64,000 nucleotides of DNA from Otis tarda (lineage: Eukaryota; Chordata; Aves; Otidiformes; Otididae). The stretch spans positions 1,310,501 through 1,374,500 of the forward strand of contig CM048576.1 in NCBI GenBank assembly GCA_026413225.1, written 5' to 3'. Below are positions 19,817 through 31,651 of the stretch, piece after piece. Position 1 is the stretch's first letter. The number at the start of each line of letters is the position of its first letter. The notes under the pieces were generated by a model that made no database searches, was not told where the DNA came from, and worked only from the letters and a program-made list of their open reading frames with translations. A program made the translations under genes and the position numbers.

Positions 19817-20416
19817 CTGGAACGAGGCAGGGAGGGGGTTAGCTGCAAGTAAGAACCTGTTCCTCGCAGGGCGGTGATTTCGCGGCTCTTCTCTACCTTC
19901 GGGGAGGCGCCTGTCTCTTGGGGACAGACCGGCGCACAGAGAACGTGACAAAGGACCAGTAAATCAAGGTCTGGGACGCTTTATAGCTTAATTAGACGGA
20001 GAAATTCCTTGCAGGGAATTCTCGCGAGCACTGGTAGTCCCAACAACCTTCTACTGGGCCCCAAAAGTGGAATCAACACGGCGTGGGCAACACAGCCACG
20101 CGTGAGTGAACCTGAAGGGGAAAAAAGAGAAGGGACCTCAACCCTGGGGTGGCACCATGCTTCGGAAACGGCGTGGTGATGCTCCCGCACGTGGGAGCGT
20201 TTGGTGGGCGGGTGGAACAAAGCAGAGCGGTGTTCGGCGGGTTATTTTGGAGATACGCCGTTCTGAGCTCTCTAAAAACCCCAACGTAAGCAGAAGTAAG
20301 ACAAAGAAAGGCGCGTGGAAGCTAGGTTCAGCTTGCTGCTGGATCCTTTCCAGTATTTCCCTGTCCGGATGAAGCCACGCTGAAGCGGAAAGCGAAAGGC
20401 GTTGCGTTGTACTTAC
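19817..20416 (-). other. Intron J-I
   Basis: A 600-nt intron without recognisable features. Confidence 0.9.
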
Positions 20417-20561
20417 GGAGAACTTCTCGTAGAGTTGGTAGGTCAGCAGAGGGTTGGGCAGCTCGCGGAAGTACAGTTTGCAGAGGGAGCCCACGCAGTG
20501 GATGTCTTGGATGTAAGTGTCCTTTGTCAAGTCAGGAATCTGCTCGGAGTCAAACTCGTGG
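20417..20561 (-). CDS. ARHGAP32: ARHGAP32 exon I: RhoGAP domain
   Basis: This exon is 145 nt, phase 2 to 0. It encodes HEFDSEQIPDLTKDTYIQDIHCVGSLCKLYFRELPNPLLTYQLYEKFS. The CKLYFRELPNPLL block is the second hallmark motif of RhoGAP domains, with the conserved lysine and the PNPLL turn. The acceptor is TTCCAG|CCACGA and the donor TCC|GTAAGT. Confidence 0.97.
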
Positions 20562-21772
20562 CTGGAAAGGAGAACAGGGAAATGGGCAAAGGAGGAATGA
20601 AAAGAAAATTAAGCGCAAATTACAGTCAAGAAAAGCAAGGCTTTCCTGAAAATAAAGACTGAGTCATCAAAGCCACACGACCCATAGTGGTGATGTTGCT
20701 AGACCAGATTTTTCCAAATGAGATTTTTTTTCCTTCCAATAAGGCATTTTCAGTTAGTTTGACAGCCAGCTGGCTAGTCTGCAATCCCCTCTGCTGCAAC
20801 AGGGCCTTCCACAGGGTCTCCAGAGAACGTCTTCCAGCACGGCGGAGACAATTTGACTCCCAAAGGCTGCGACTGGGAGCTGCCCGGAGGAGGAGAGCCC
20901 ACAGGTCGGAACGAATGCTGCTGTCCCTTCGCGTTTCCGAGGCCTGGAAACCGAAGTTGATAAAGCAACGCTGAGACGCAGAAATTCCTTGGGGACAAGC
21001 TGATGAGCTGAGCACGCCTCTGCCAGAGGGTGAGGAGAGCCAGGAACCACATGAAGAAAATCCCTGAGCGTTCCCTTGGTTTTTCAGAGAGGGGGGGAAA
21101 ACCAAACTCACCACGATTTATGAGATCAGAGTTGAGCTTAGAAGGCCGAGGGCTGGCTCGCCGCTAAAATACGTGCACGGGAAGCGCTGTTTCAAATTAG
21201 CAGGGCAGCTTTGCAGGGCCTGGCGTGGCGAGTCAGGCCACGGGGAGCTGCGCGAACACGGCTGCTCCAGCTGAAGCTCAGCTGCCCTACAAGTTACGCC
21301 ACGTGCTCCCTTCCTTTTGTCTTTGGGACATCTCGGAAAACTGGGAAACACTGTACTGTACTGCACCAGGGCATAAAGTTTTAGAAAAATCTGTTTTAAA
21401 GCACCTGTGGAAAACAGGTAGAGCAGCAGCACTGGCTCAAATCTACCCACCGAACTTGGGAATAGCAAAAGGATCTCCACGGAAAACACGCCTTCGCTGC
21501 CTCCGAGGCCGCGGGCCCGGGAGTGGAGCTGGAATGAGTCGCATCCCGCTAGGCTCTCGCAACAGAAAAATGGAAACCCGGCCTCACGAAAGGATAAAGA
21601 GCATTTCCTGTGGTGAGAACGGCTCCTGAGCGGGGAGGACAGCCAGCCAGCCCAGCGATGCCACCCACCACGAAATCGCCCAAGCGTTCTTTGCTTGCCA
21701 CCAATTAACTGCTGATAACGCAAGGAGAAACATCCGCCGCGCGCGCCTCGCTGTCGAACGCCGCGCCCTTAC
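20562..21772 (-). other. Intron I-H
   Basis: A 1211-nt intron without recognisable repeats or genes. Confidence 0.9.
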
Positions 21773-21875
21773 CGTAGCTTCTGGATGTTGGACGCGATCC
21801 CAGAGAGACGGTAGATTCCATCCACGATGCCATGCTTCTCGATGAATTCTGTGCAGCTCCTGAGGACCTGGGGGA
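21773..21875 (-). CDS. ARHGAP32: ARHGAP32 exon H: RhoGAP domain with arginine finger
   Basis: This exon is 103 nt, phase 1 to 2. It encodes VPQVLRSCTEFIEKHGIVDGIYRLSGIASNIQKLR. The catalytic arginine finger is the R of IYRLSG (codon 21810-21808). In RhoGAPs this residue is inserted into the GTPase active site. Its presence predicts a catalytically competent GAP. The acceptor is TTTAG|TCCCCC and the donor ACG|GTAAGG. Confidence 0.97.
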
Positions 21876-23427
21876 CTAAAGAACAAACGGTGGCGGTTAG
21901 TTGAGGGTGGGATTAAAGTCCCGGTTCGGGTTGTGGGCTTGTCAGCTAAACTAAGCGCAGCCGGGCTACTGCTTCAGTTCTTGCTTACAGGAGAAAGCCT
22001 GTAAGAAATTCAACGTTAGGAGTTGGTGTGGAAACCGGTCAGAGGTGTTCTTTGCTTGAAAAAATGCGAAGAAATTAATCAGGTTGAAAAAAAAAACCTC
22101 AATTCTGGCCAAGCAGAGACAGCGCAGGTCGCATCACAACTCCCAGAAGAACCGTGGTGTTAAATTCCATTCCAGAAGAGCTATAAAATTCGGCCAAAGA
22201 CCTCATTGTTTTCAAATCCACACAGGATTAACCTATACGGCTTGGTTTGAGCAAATACAAACATTGAGGCGATGCTCCTTTCCGCACCAGGGCCAGGGGA
22301 GTTTTTACAGCTCCTCATTCCGTCCCCGACGTCTACCGGAGCGCGACTGGATTTCGATAGCTACGCACCACACCGCGCTCGCAGAAACTGCAGCCAGAAT
22401 GGAAATAAGGAGCCCAGAGGATATAATCAAGCATCAAGTTAATATTTAAGCCGCTTCACCAAGCGGTTCCTTACAGCTGGGTTCTCGGCCTCGCGCAGCA
22501 TCCGCCGCCGGAGCGATCTGTCCGGCCTTGTGAGCTTAAGGAGGAGCAAATTGTTTTATTTATGAAAGCGAGAGAAAACTGCCTGACCGCAGAAGGAAAA
22601 GGAGGACTGAGCTCTTGTGAGGAACAGCAAGTCTTCATGGAATAAAGCTCAGATCCTCATGGATTCCTCTGGAAGCCACCTTTCTGCTGCAGCTCCTGTG
22701 CTGATCTAGATTAATTCTTACGCTAGATGCCAGGTCCGATCGATTTGCCGCGTGACACAGCTTCCGAAGAGGTCGTGCGGCAAATCCCCTTATCTGCCAG
22801 TCAGCTCTCCTACGAGCTGCTGAACTCGGATGTGCTGTGCTTTCCCCGAGCAAACGCTCACACAGCCGGAGGAAAGACGCGGTTTTTTTAAATGGTTCCC
22901 TGGAAATCGGCGGGTGCATCCCAGGCTTCTAGATCCCAAACCATCAGAGTGGAATCGGAAAGGTCTCTCAGCCGCGTCGCAGTGGGAAATTGATGGAGAG
23001 CTTTTCTCCACCTCTTCGGGAGAACCTGCGCACGCACACGTCTCCCGTTCCAAAATCAATCGCTTTCCCTCATTCCCTTCCTCCCTTCGCCGTCTCAAAT
23101 CGCAGGTATTTCCAGGAAACAAGGTCCGAAAGGCTGGAAACGTGGCCGCGTCAACAAAGGAGCCCCCAGCAGATTTCATCACCACAGCAGCGCAAGGAAC
23201 TCCTGAGCATCTCTCAGCTGCTCTGAAAGGTTTATTGCATCTCCTCGGGCTCGTTAACCGGTTAATTCGTTGCCATTAACAGGAAGCAGAGATTTTACGG
23301 TTTTCACTCTGAAGAACGTTTTGATTCATCTTGAAATCGGGCACGTTGCCTTTCCTGTCATCTCCGGTTTATTTTTTTGCCTTTTTAATCTTTCGTAACG
23401 TTCCCTCCCTGGGTTTTGGGAGGCTTG

Positions 23428-23460
23428 TTTTATTTATTTATTTATTTATTTATTTATTTT
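23428..23460. repeat. (TTTA)n microsatellite
   Basis: About eight uninterrupted TTTA units. Confidence 0.95.
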
Positions 23461-25201
23461 CTTAGTACTTTACTGGAATCAGAACTATTTATTCCGCCCG
23501 GGGAACGAGGCCTCCTGCTTCCGCGGAGTGACCCACGTTCAAATTATTGCTGTTCTTAATGACTGAAGCCTGAGCAGCCATCACAAACCGCGTTATCTCC
23601 CGGTAACACGTGACGTTTTTATCTAAAGCGCAACTTTTGCGCTTGGAAAAGCCGCTTCCAGGAGCGTTTGTGGCACCGGGCCGGGCTTTTCAAGACCGGG
23701 CTTTATTTTAACGGCAGCTGCGTAAAAACAAAGCGCAAGCCTGAGAAAGGTAAATCCCACCGCGCTGCGGCAGGCTAGGGAGGCGGATAACCGCGCCGTG
23801 CAAGTCCGGTGGTACCTGGACGCGGTGGGGTTTGTCCGTGCCAGGGCATTTTTGCGCTGGAGGGCTGCAAGTGGTGCTTTCGCTCGTGTTTGTTCCCCCT
23901 ACAGCCGCAGCGTTTCGAAACGCAAATTAATTTTCAACTCCCTGCTGTCCTCTGGGTCACCGGGGCGTAAAGAATTTATCTTCTCGCAGCTGCAGGCAGG
24001 GGCAAAAAAAAAGAAGGGGAGCGAGAAACCGTCTCTCTTTTTAACTGCAGAAGCTTGTATTGCCTGCTCAGCTCTCCCTTTCCGCAAGTCCTTCCCCAAA
24101 CCAGCCATTCTCTCCACGTACCTCTTTTTCGATTTTACAAGCGTGGAGATGGAAGGGGAGACACCCAACGAGTCTCCCCAGGCCACGAAAGGCGTGTGAG
24201 AGATGGGAGCCGGCTGAACCAACCGGAACGCTGACTACAGCTCGGGTCATCCATCGCCCACGGCCTCTGGAGATGGATTTTGGTTTAAAAATTACGATAA
24301 GTTGCGAAATATGGGAAGGAAACTGGGTTTTGGCATGTCTGAGGGTGACTGCTGTAGCTTTAACGAGCTACAGCGTTAACTGACCTTAGAGCTGGCTAAT
24401 TGCTGGGTGCCTAGGAGGAAAGGAGAGCAATCCCTGCTTTAAAGGACTTGCCCAAAGTCACGCAAGAAATGTCTTGGCAGAAGAGAGAAATGCAAACAAA
24501 TCCTTCAAACTCAGATTGATGAACATGAAAATTGCTTAAAACCAGAGGCAGCAGTAAAAGCAGGATGCCAGACCTGACCCTGCTTGGAGGTGTGAAACTT
24601 TTTAGCTCACGTTCGGCTCGGATACTCTGAAAACACCGACTAGGAGGAGAAAAACACGAATTGGAATGTCGCGGCTTTCAGGAGCTGCCTTGTGTTTGCA
24701 GTTAAAAATAGTATTTAAGGAAAGGAAGCGGGGAAAAAAGCAACAATTTTGTAAATATTTATTACTTTTCAGCAAAGTTTGCTTTACTTCTTGTTTGTCC
24801 TGTTCAATTTCATTCTCTAGAGAGTGGAAACCGGTTCACATGAGCACTGGGAACCAGAGAGGTGACATCTAGATCACCAAAGCGGTGCTGGAGCTAAGGG
24901 GAACCACGTTTTTACAGATCCCTGCCAAGACGCTGCCCGAGATCTCATTCCTTGCGCCGCTCCTGTCTTCTCCCTGCGCTCAAATCTGCAATAAATTAGC
25001 ACCAAAGGCAACCACATCACCCAGCCGCGGCCAGGGGGTGGCTGGGGGGGGAGGATAACGCCGGAGGATGCAGCACAAGCTGCGACGTCACCAGAAATCC
25101 CAAGGCGCTGGTAAAATCAGCGCCGTTTCTAAATCCATCTTTTCCAATTCTGGAAGACCAGGAAGTATCAACGCAACAGATGCATGAAGAGGTACAAAAA
25201 A

Positions 25202-25229
25202 TACAATTTTTTTTTTTTTTTTTTTTTTA
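25202..25229. repeat. Poly(T) run
   Basis: An almost pure T tract of roughly 25 nt in intron H-G. No retroelement body is attached that I can recognise. Confidence 0.9.
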
Positions 25230-27223
25230 GCCTCCGAAGTTAACAGAGCTGCGCTGTACGGATTACCTCAGGAAACAAACACCTGACGCCACCGCTTTAG
25301 GGCCAGCCCCACTCGAACCACCAAGTGAGAGCTGAGCATCTTTATCCCCTGCCAGGCGACGGGAATGTTTTCAGCCCGGAAAAAGGGCTCCTCACGAATT
25401 CAGCAGCTGCGGAGAGCTCCGTTTGGAAATACTGGGAGGCACAGTGCTGCAATGCAGCATTTAACCAGCTCCCATCCCCTGCAAGCACAGTTCTTTCTAA
25501 TTGGGGCTGAGCTAAATTTAAGTTCTATTTGGTTTCCTTTGAGAGAGAAAAAAAATCAAGGGGGAAAAAAAGTCTCAAACTCTTCACGAGTCAGGGATTG
25601 CGCTGAATTTGCTGCATCTCGCAGCTCCATAAAACAAACTGGTTTGGTGTCAGCAGCACCAAACCAACTGGGAACATCTCTCAGGGCGATGAAGACACAG
25701 CTACTCCCTGCTAAGCTTGGTCGGCTTCCAAACGACGCTTCCCGGGCAGGGGAAGCGTTCGAAACCCGGCAGGAGCCAACAAATGAGTAACGCACCAAAA
25801 TTCAACGGAGACGGGCCTCTCCGCGCAAGCCGCGCTGGAGCGGACTGGAGGACCGTTCTGCAAACCAGCCTGCTGGAAGAGGGAGCATCACCACCAGCTT
25901 TGCTAGATTTAGACCCAACAGAGAAGTCAAACATCCCTCAGAGCTGGTTTGACACCAGCCCAAAAGGGCCGACCGCTGTGGAAGCAACACAGCCCAGCGA
26001 CCGCGGCTCCCGACTCCCCTTTTCAAAAGCAGCTTGGAAGATGGATGATTCTCCGGTTGCCAGCCCAATCATCACCGCAACCCCCAACGTGGATCACCAG
26101 GCACACAGAGAGATTTTTAGGTGCGGTACTCATCCCTACAGAAAACCCTTGTTAAAACCTTACCTGTCCCCCTTACAGCGTTACTTCTCACAAATATTCT
26201 CCTTCTGAAAGAGGCGCAGCGGACGCGGAATGAGCGATTCCTTGCTGAGCCCACGAGAAGTCCGCGTGCTGCAGCGGGTGAAACGTTTCCTCTGCGTTTG
26301 TGAAGTCGCTGCTGGGTATACAGACACCCGAGGGCATGGCGCTCTTCTCCGAGCTAAGCAGCCTGAGCCAGCTGCCTCAACACAGCGTTCGGTAAAAAAA
26401 TGTCAGCCCTGATCCAGTTTTTGTCCTTCCTCATCCCTTTTATCCCCTCTCACCATTTCCTAGCTAAAAGACAAAGTTTCAGAGGTTAACCACTGCAAAA
26501 CCGGGGCTGCTCGTGTTGTTTCGCGATGAATTCTTGAGAATTTAGGCTTTGCCAGCTTCCCAAACTGGTAACTAATAAAATTCTTAACATAAATCCAGTT
26601 TGGCTCAAGACTGCGTTTCTGAGGAGCACGTGAATGCCTTGCTGTTCATCTCCAACACTGTGGAGTTTCTCCTTCCGTCCCGCTGCATCTTTTTGGGTAT
26701 CGGGCAGCACCCCATCAAAACCAGCACTAACCCAAACGAATCTATGAACCCACTGGGTTCTTTTTTGGTTTTCTCAGCTGAGATGTTTTGTGGCCGTAAT
26801 CCCAAAGCATCACCAGTAGGTACCACGCACAGGAAAAAAAAAAAAAAAACAACCCTGCTGTGTGAAGTGGAGACACGCCCCTGTTTTGGCAACGTTCCGT
26901 TTGGATCTGCTTCACTCCAGGGAGTTAGGAAAGTGATTAAATCCAAAGGTAGCTTCTCAGATGAAGAGACCTCGTTAGCGTAGCTCAGTCACTGTCGCAC
27001 GTGATGGGAGGGGAGCGAGCAGAGCGAGAAGGGAGCTCCCAGAGATGCCAAACGGGAGCCTCCAGCGGGGTTAGAACAGTTTAGCTCAGCTCAGGGTGTG
27101 TCTTTTATTGCTGCTCCCACATAAAGCCAGCTCCACAGCTACCTCCTCCTGATGCGCTAGACACGATCACCCTGAAATAAGATTCCCAACGGCAGAAGAA
27201 CCCAAGAACGGATTGTTTCTTAC

Positions 27224-27373
27224 CGTCCTGGCCCGAGTTGAGAAGATGCTCTCCCAGGTCGCAGCCAAACACCCTTTCCTTCAGGATCCCCCGCTGCTTC
27301 AGCTTCTGTTTCGTTGGGCGCGACTTCATGAATGTACGAAGGAAGGTGATGAGCTTGCCGTGTTTTTTCGACA
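27224..27373 (-). CDS. ARHGAP32: ARHGAP32 exon G: SH3-GAP linker, contains short-isoform ATG
   Basis: This exon is 150 nt, phase 1 to 1. It encodes VSKKHGKLITFLRTFMKSRPTKQKLKQRG...LLNSGQD. The acceptor is GTGCAG|TGTCGA and the donor ACG|GTAAGA. The ATG at 27329-27327 (MKSRPTKQ) corresponds to the start of the human short isoform as I remember it. If used here it would give 1676 residues without PX and SH3. Its context is not a strong Kozak match (T at -3), so start choice depends on which 5' exon is spliced in. Confidence 0.96.
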
Positions 27374-30300
27374 CTGCACAAAAAAAACCAAAACAAAACA
27401 CCACTTCATTTTAGGTTTGGCTCAGCTAGGCAAGACCAAGCATAACAAGTTCTACGGAGCACGTAAGAACGGTAGCAACGTTAATATGAATTATTTACAG
27501 AACCCCATTTCCCAAAGTCCCGTGCTAAACGGGACGTCCCAGCGCCTCCCTGAGTCTTCTCAAGCCGCTGCAAGATAAAAGCGTAACAGTCTTTGTCTTA
27601 TTTAATAGAAAACTAAGGTGGCTGATGGGAAGAGATGCAGGTTATCCCTTCTAGAATAAAGAGACGCCTACAAAGAAGGAAGCTCAGGAGCCATCCCTCC
27701 GAACCTGCTCCGTTTCTCTGCGCGACGCCGCGCAGCCTCCGCGTCACGCCGGTGACATCCAGTCCCGCCGAGGAGCGCGATCCACAATTTAACGGAACGG
27801 AGAGCCACACAGGGCAGGAGCGGGTGACGCGGAGAAACCCATGCAAACGGGGAGGAGAGGCCGGGCGCAGGTTTGAAAGGGAAGCAGAACAAAGCCCTTC
27901 AACGCCAATTTTTCTTCCTGAGGCCCGCTCGGAAAGCGAGGGGGCTCCGGCCTCCCCAACAAAAGCGCCATTGTGATTTAGAAGCGGTTTAACTTCACCA
28001 GAAGAGCTGTGCTGAAAAGAACAAATCACTAGGTATGAAAGGCTGTGCTTTGTGAGGAGGTTTGCACAGCTCCAGGAAGCCGTAAAGGCTCCCGCGGCCG
28101 TCCCTCCGCCCCGCTCCCGTCTCAGATCCCAGGGAGGACAGACAGCCATGCATTCCACCTGCATTACACCTGCAAGCACCGCAGCCAAATTCCAGCAGAA
28201 TAACGTTATTTCGAACAAACAACAAAGCCTGACGTGCCAAACGAAGGCAAGCTAGGTTTTGGTTTTGTATTCATCGCTCTTCCCAGCATCGCTGCTCTAC
28301 TCCGTATGAGAGTTTCTCCGGCTAAACCGACTTCAGAGCTTTATACCCACGCAGGAATGATTCACTGGCAGAGCCAGGGTGGGGAAGAAAAAGAGAACGG
28401 CGAGAAAAACGCCAGCAGTCATCTCTTTGCTGACAGGTTATAGAAGAGAACAAAAAAAGCAGGTAGGTGTCTGAGAAGGATGAGCGATCCTTGGAAGCCG
28501 TAGGAGGCTGTCAGGTTCTGCCAGCAGCAAAAAAAAAAAGGTGAGATGCTTTCTAGCCCGCTTCCTTTGACCCTCACCCCACAGATCCTTTAATTTCTGC
28601 TGCGTTTCGGTTCAGATGAAGCCAGCACAGGAGGCCTGGTTTCCGGATAAACGCTGATGCCAAGGCTGATCCCAAGAATCCTGCAGAACAAAGCGTTTCG
28701 GTAGCAGCAGCAGCGAGCGATGCTCTGCTGCGGCGCAAGTCGTCGTCCCACGCTCCTACGCCCGCTCGTTAACTTGGAAAAACCCTGAACTGGTGAATGA
28801 TGGGCGTTAGGGAACGAAGGCACAGGGTTTAGAGCAGAAACAAGGCTAAAACTGATGCAAACTAAGAGGAGGTGGATAAAATGGTTCGTCCTTTTCACCC
28901 TTCCTTTACCGTCCCGCCAATAAAGCGGGAAAATATGAGAATATGAGAAATCCAAACCAATTTTACATGGTTGCTACAGCCAGAGGCGCTGCTGAATTAC
29001 CAGCTGAAAGGCAAACCAAACAAAAATCCTCACGTTACTTTCCACCTCGGACTTCAGCACCATAAAACAAATTGTTTTCCAAGAAACGGAGCCTTTCCTA
29101 GAAGGAGCAGGGGCTGATTTTCCTAAGAAAGGCAGGTTTTGGCTAAACACCCTGGCCTGAACAAGCAAAGACAAATTCTCCATCCAGCACAGTGAGACTG
29201 GCCAGAAAAAAAAAAAAAAAAAAAACCAAAAATAAACCAAAACCAAAAATCAAAACCCAAACAGAAAAAAAAACCCACCCAGGACTGGAATACTTGTGAC
29301 GTTTCGCTGGCACAAATGTGTCAATTAGGAGCGAGAAAAGGCATCGCACCCTGATTACCCGCTGAACGTGATGCATCCTCTCTGAAGAGAGATCTGCAGC
29401 AAGTGAAGCTGAAATATTTTGAGGCTAAAATGAAACTCTGCTGCAGGGAGAGAAAGAGCAGCAGCAGGAATCGGGAGGTGAGAAGCCGGGTTTCGCTTTG
29501 CCACGTATTTCCCACGCTCCCGATTCCGCCGGCGCTCGGGGGTACATTTAACTGTGCGAGGTCAACCGGTTCCCCCACGGCATCGGGTATCTCAGCCCCT
29601 CCGTAAAAGCTCGGTAAATATTTTTCGCCTCTGTCCCTTCGCACTTGAAGACGTGCTCTGTGGACTCAGCATCAGAGCCAAGCGTTGAGTCACACCTCCC
29701 GGTTCTCTCTCACGTTCCTTAGCAACAAGACGTTTTGCTCCTTCCCTCCTGCCACAGCAGGTTCTATTTCGGAAGCTAATTTATACAGCCCTGAAAACCC
29801 ACCCAGGATCTGGAACCACGCACCACCACGCACCGTCCTTTAGCCCTTTTGACGAGGGACCGACCAACACCACAACAATAATTGCGCTGACCTCTGCGCT
29901 GGGCTCCCTGGTTGGTCACCAAACATTTTCAGAAAGAGATTTTCAAATTCCACAGAGGTGAGAGTTTGAAAATATCTTTCTATCTCAAACAACCTTTGTA
30001 AATGTGCATTTATTGGTTTGCTCTGTAAAGAAAAACGAAATAAAAACGCTGCGCGCTTTTTGATGCTGCGGCGTTTAGCTCGTGCCGGGCTGACACCGGC
30101 TGGCCTCTGCGTTATAAAAGGTCACGAAATACGTTAAAGGCGATTAATTTCAGTGCCGTTAGATAAAAATCATTAAAGTTAACTATGACGACACGAACCA
30201 GCCAAGAATAAGCGCATATTTCCAGCCATCACGAGAGCACCACACACACGGAGAGTACAGCACATCGGTGATGCTGCTGCTCTTATTTCCAAAGCCTGGG

Positions 30301-30929
30301 AACGCGGAAGCCGCAGTTATTCTTCCACCTGCCCGGGCTTCCGGAGCCATCCCTTGGCGAAGATCACCCAGGGATCTCGGCAACCCCCGGGACCCTGCGG
30401 GCAGACGCCGGAGGGGCCCTGCAGGCTGAAATTCCTTCGGGATTCGTGTGGGAATGCTCACACAAATCACCCCACGCCTCAAAGGGGCTCCCCTCAGCAG
30501 CTCCGGCATGCCACGCGCCCCTGCCCCGGGACTAAGTCCGATAAAACGGCTTATGGACCTCGCTAGCGGAAAGGCGCCACAGACACCTCAAGTCGGAGAT
30601 CGGTCAAAGGGAAAGAGGAGGAAAAGAATCGGGAAAAGGGGAGGAGGGGGAAGCGCACGGCTTGAACCAAGCCTTGCGTTGGCCAGAGAAGCCCAGCGCC
30701 ACGCCAAGCCACCTGCCCAAGGGCACGGATCCCTCGGGATCTTCTCCAGCAGCCGATGCCCACGGGTCTCCGGCCGGCAGCCAGGGCGCCGGAGCGGAGC
30801 GCGGAATCCTGCGGGAACCGGGTGCTTTTTCACCTGGCTACGAAGGCCGTGGCCGGCCGTCCCACACACCAGCGCGGCCAGAAAAAAAAATAATAATTCG
30901 AAGCGATTAATTCCCTCCCCCGACCGCAA

Positions 30930-31560
30930 AATTAAACAGCTGGCGAGTCACCAAGCAACAAGCGGGGCGGGAACCCCCAAAACCGCTCCGCAGGTCTCGC
31001 AGGAACGAAAGGAAAAGCCCCAAGGGAGCCGCCGTCTCTTACCGTCCTCGCCTCCCCGCCGGCCACCGCGGCTCTCCGGCGGCTGCTCCTCCGCAGCCCC
31101 GCAGCGCGGGGGTCCCCGGCTCCGCTCCGCCCGCCCCTTCCCGGGGAGGCGCCGCCCCGCAGCGGCCGCCGCCGCCGCCCCCCGCTCCGCACCGCCCGCG
31201 CCCGCCGACGCGGGGTAGGCCGCTCCGCGCCGGGGCCGGCCCCGCGGGCCCGCCTCCGCCTCTCGCAGCCGCCCGCCCTCCATGGAAACACCCGGCCGGC
31301 GCCGGAGCCTGCGGAGCTGCCTCCTTCCCTCCCCTCGGCACCGCCCGGCCTGCCCCGGGCGCAACGGCCGCGCCCGGCCCGGCCCCTTTCGAACGCGGCC
31401 GGGCAACGGCCGCCGGGTTCCATTCGGGACGGAAGGGCGGGAAGAGCGGGAGCGGCGGGGCTGCGGGCTCCCGGGCGCCATCCCGCCGCTGCGGGCACAG
31501 CGCTCGGCTCCTCGGCTCCGGGCTGGCTCAGCCGCGGGCAGTCCCGTTCTCCATTGCAGC
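30930..31560 (-). promoter_or_regulatory. ARHGAP32: CpG island, likely promoter of the short ARHGAP32 isoform
   Basis: A very GC-rich, CpG-dense block with several GC boxes (CCGCCC type, for example around 31128-31136) and no TATA box. It sits in the intron between exon F (end of SH3) and exon G (short-isoform ATG), about 3.7 kb upstream of exon G. On the minus strand a good donor, ACG|GTAAGA, marks its downstream edge (last exon base 31043). Position and orientation are what an internal promoter for the PX/SH3-less isoform requires. Alternatively it could be a CpG island enhancer. Confidence 0.65.
31043..31300 (-). other. ARHGAP32: Candidate noncoding first exon of the short isoform
   Basis: Only the 3' edge is defined: the last exon base is 31043, followed by GTAAGAG on the minus strand. 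The 5' end at 31300 is a guess within the island. No ATG is needed, since translation would start in exon G. Confidence 0.35.
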
Positions 31561-31577
31561 CCAAGCACGCGTCTTAC

Positions 31578-31620
31578 CTGCACGTATCACTGCCAACAGC
31601 TCTTTCGGTGTAAAAAGAGT
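31578..31620 (-). other. Second candidate 5' exon edge (donor CAG|GTAAG)
   Basis: On the minus strand a perfect donor CAG|GTAAG has its last exon base at 31578, just outside the CpG island. Upstream lie a poly(T) run and an (AT)n run (31633-31651) rather than island sequence. It may be an alternative first exon or a decoy. The 5' boundary given is arbitrary. Confidence 0.2.
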
Positions 31621-31632
31621 TAAAAAAAAAAA

Positions 31633-31651
31633 ATATATATATATATATATA
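31633..31651. repeat. (AT)n dinucleotide run
   Basis: About nine AT units directly after a poly(A) run, at the upstream (minus-strand) edge of the CpG island. Confidence 0.95.

Larger units (their letters stand above)
21876..27223 (-). other. Intron H-G
   Basis: A 5348-nt intron. It contains a (TTTA)n microsatellite at 23428-23460, poly(T) at 25202-25229 and poly(A) at about 26833-26848. No CR1 and no gene were seen. Confidence 0.85.

Noticed and set aside
23428..23460. Regular repeats considered as a CRISPR-like or satellite array
   Set aside because: It is a plain TTTA microsatellite without spacers, in vertebrate DNA.
30448..31218. Plus-strand open frame of 256 codons across the CpG island, plus minus-strand frames at 30932-31583
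   Set aside because: Very high GC lengthens chance open frames. The peptides are low-complexity Arg/Gly/Pro/Ala without domain similarity.
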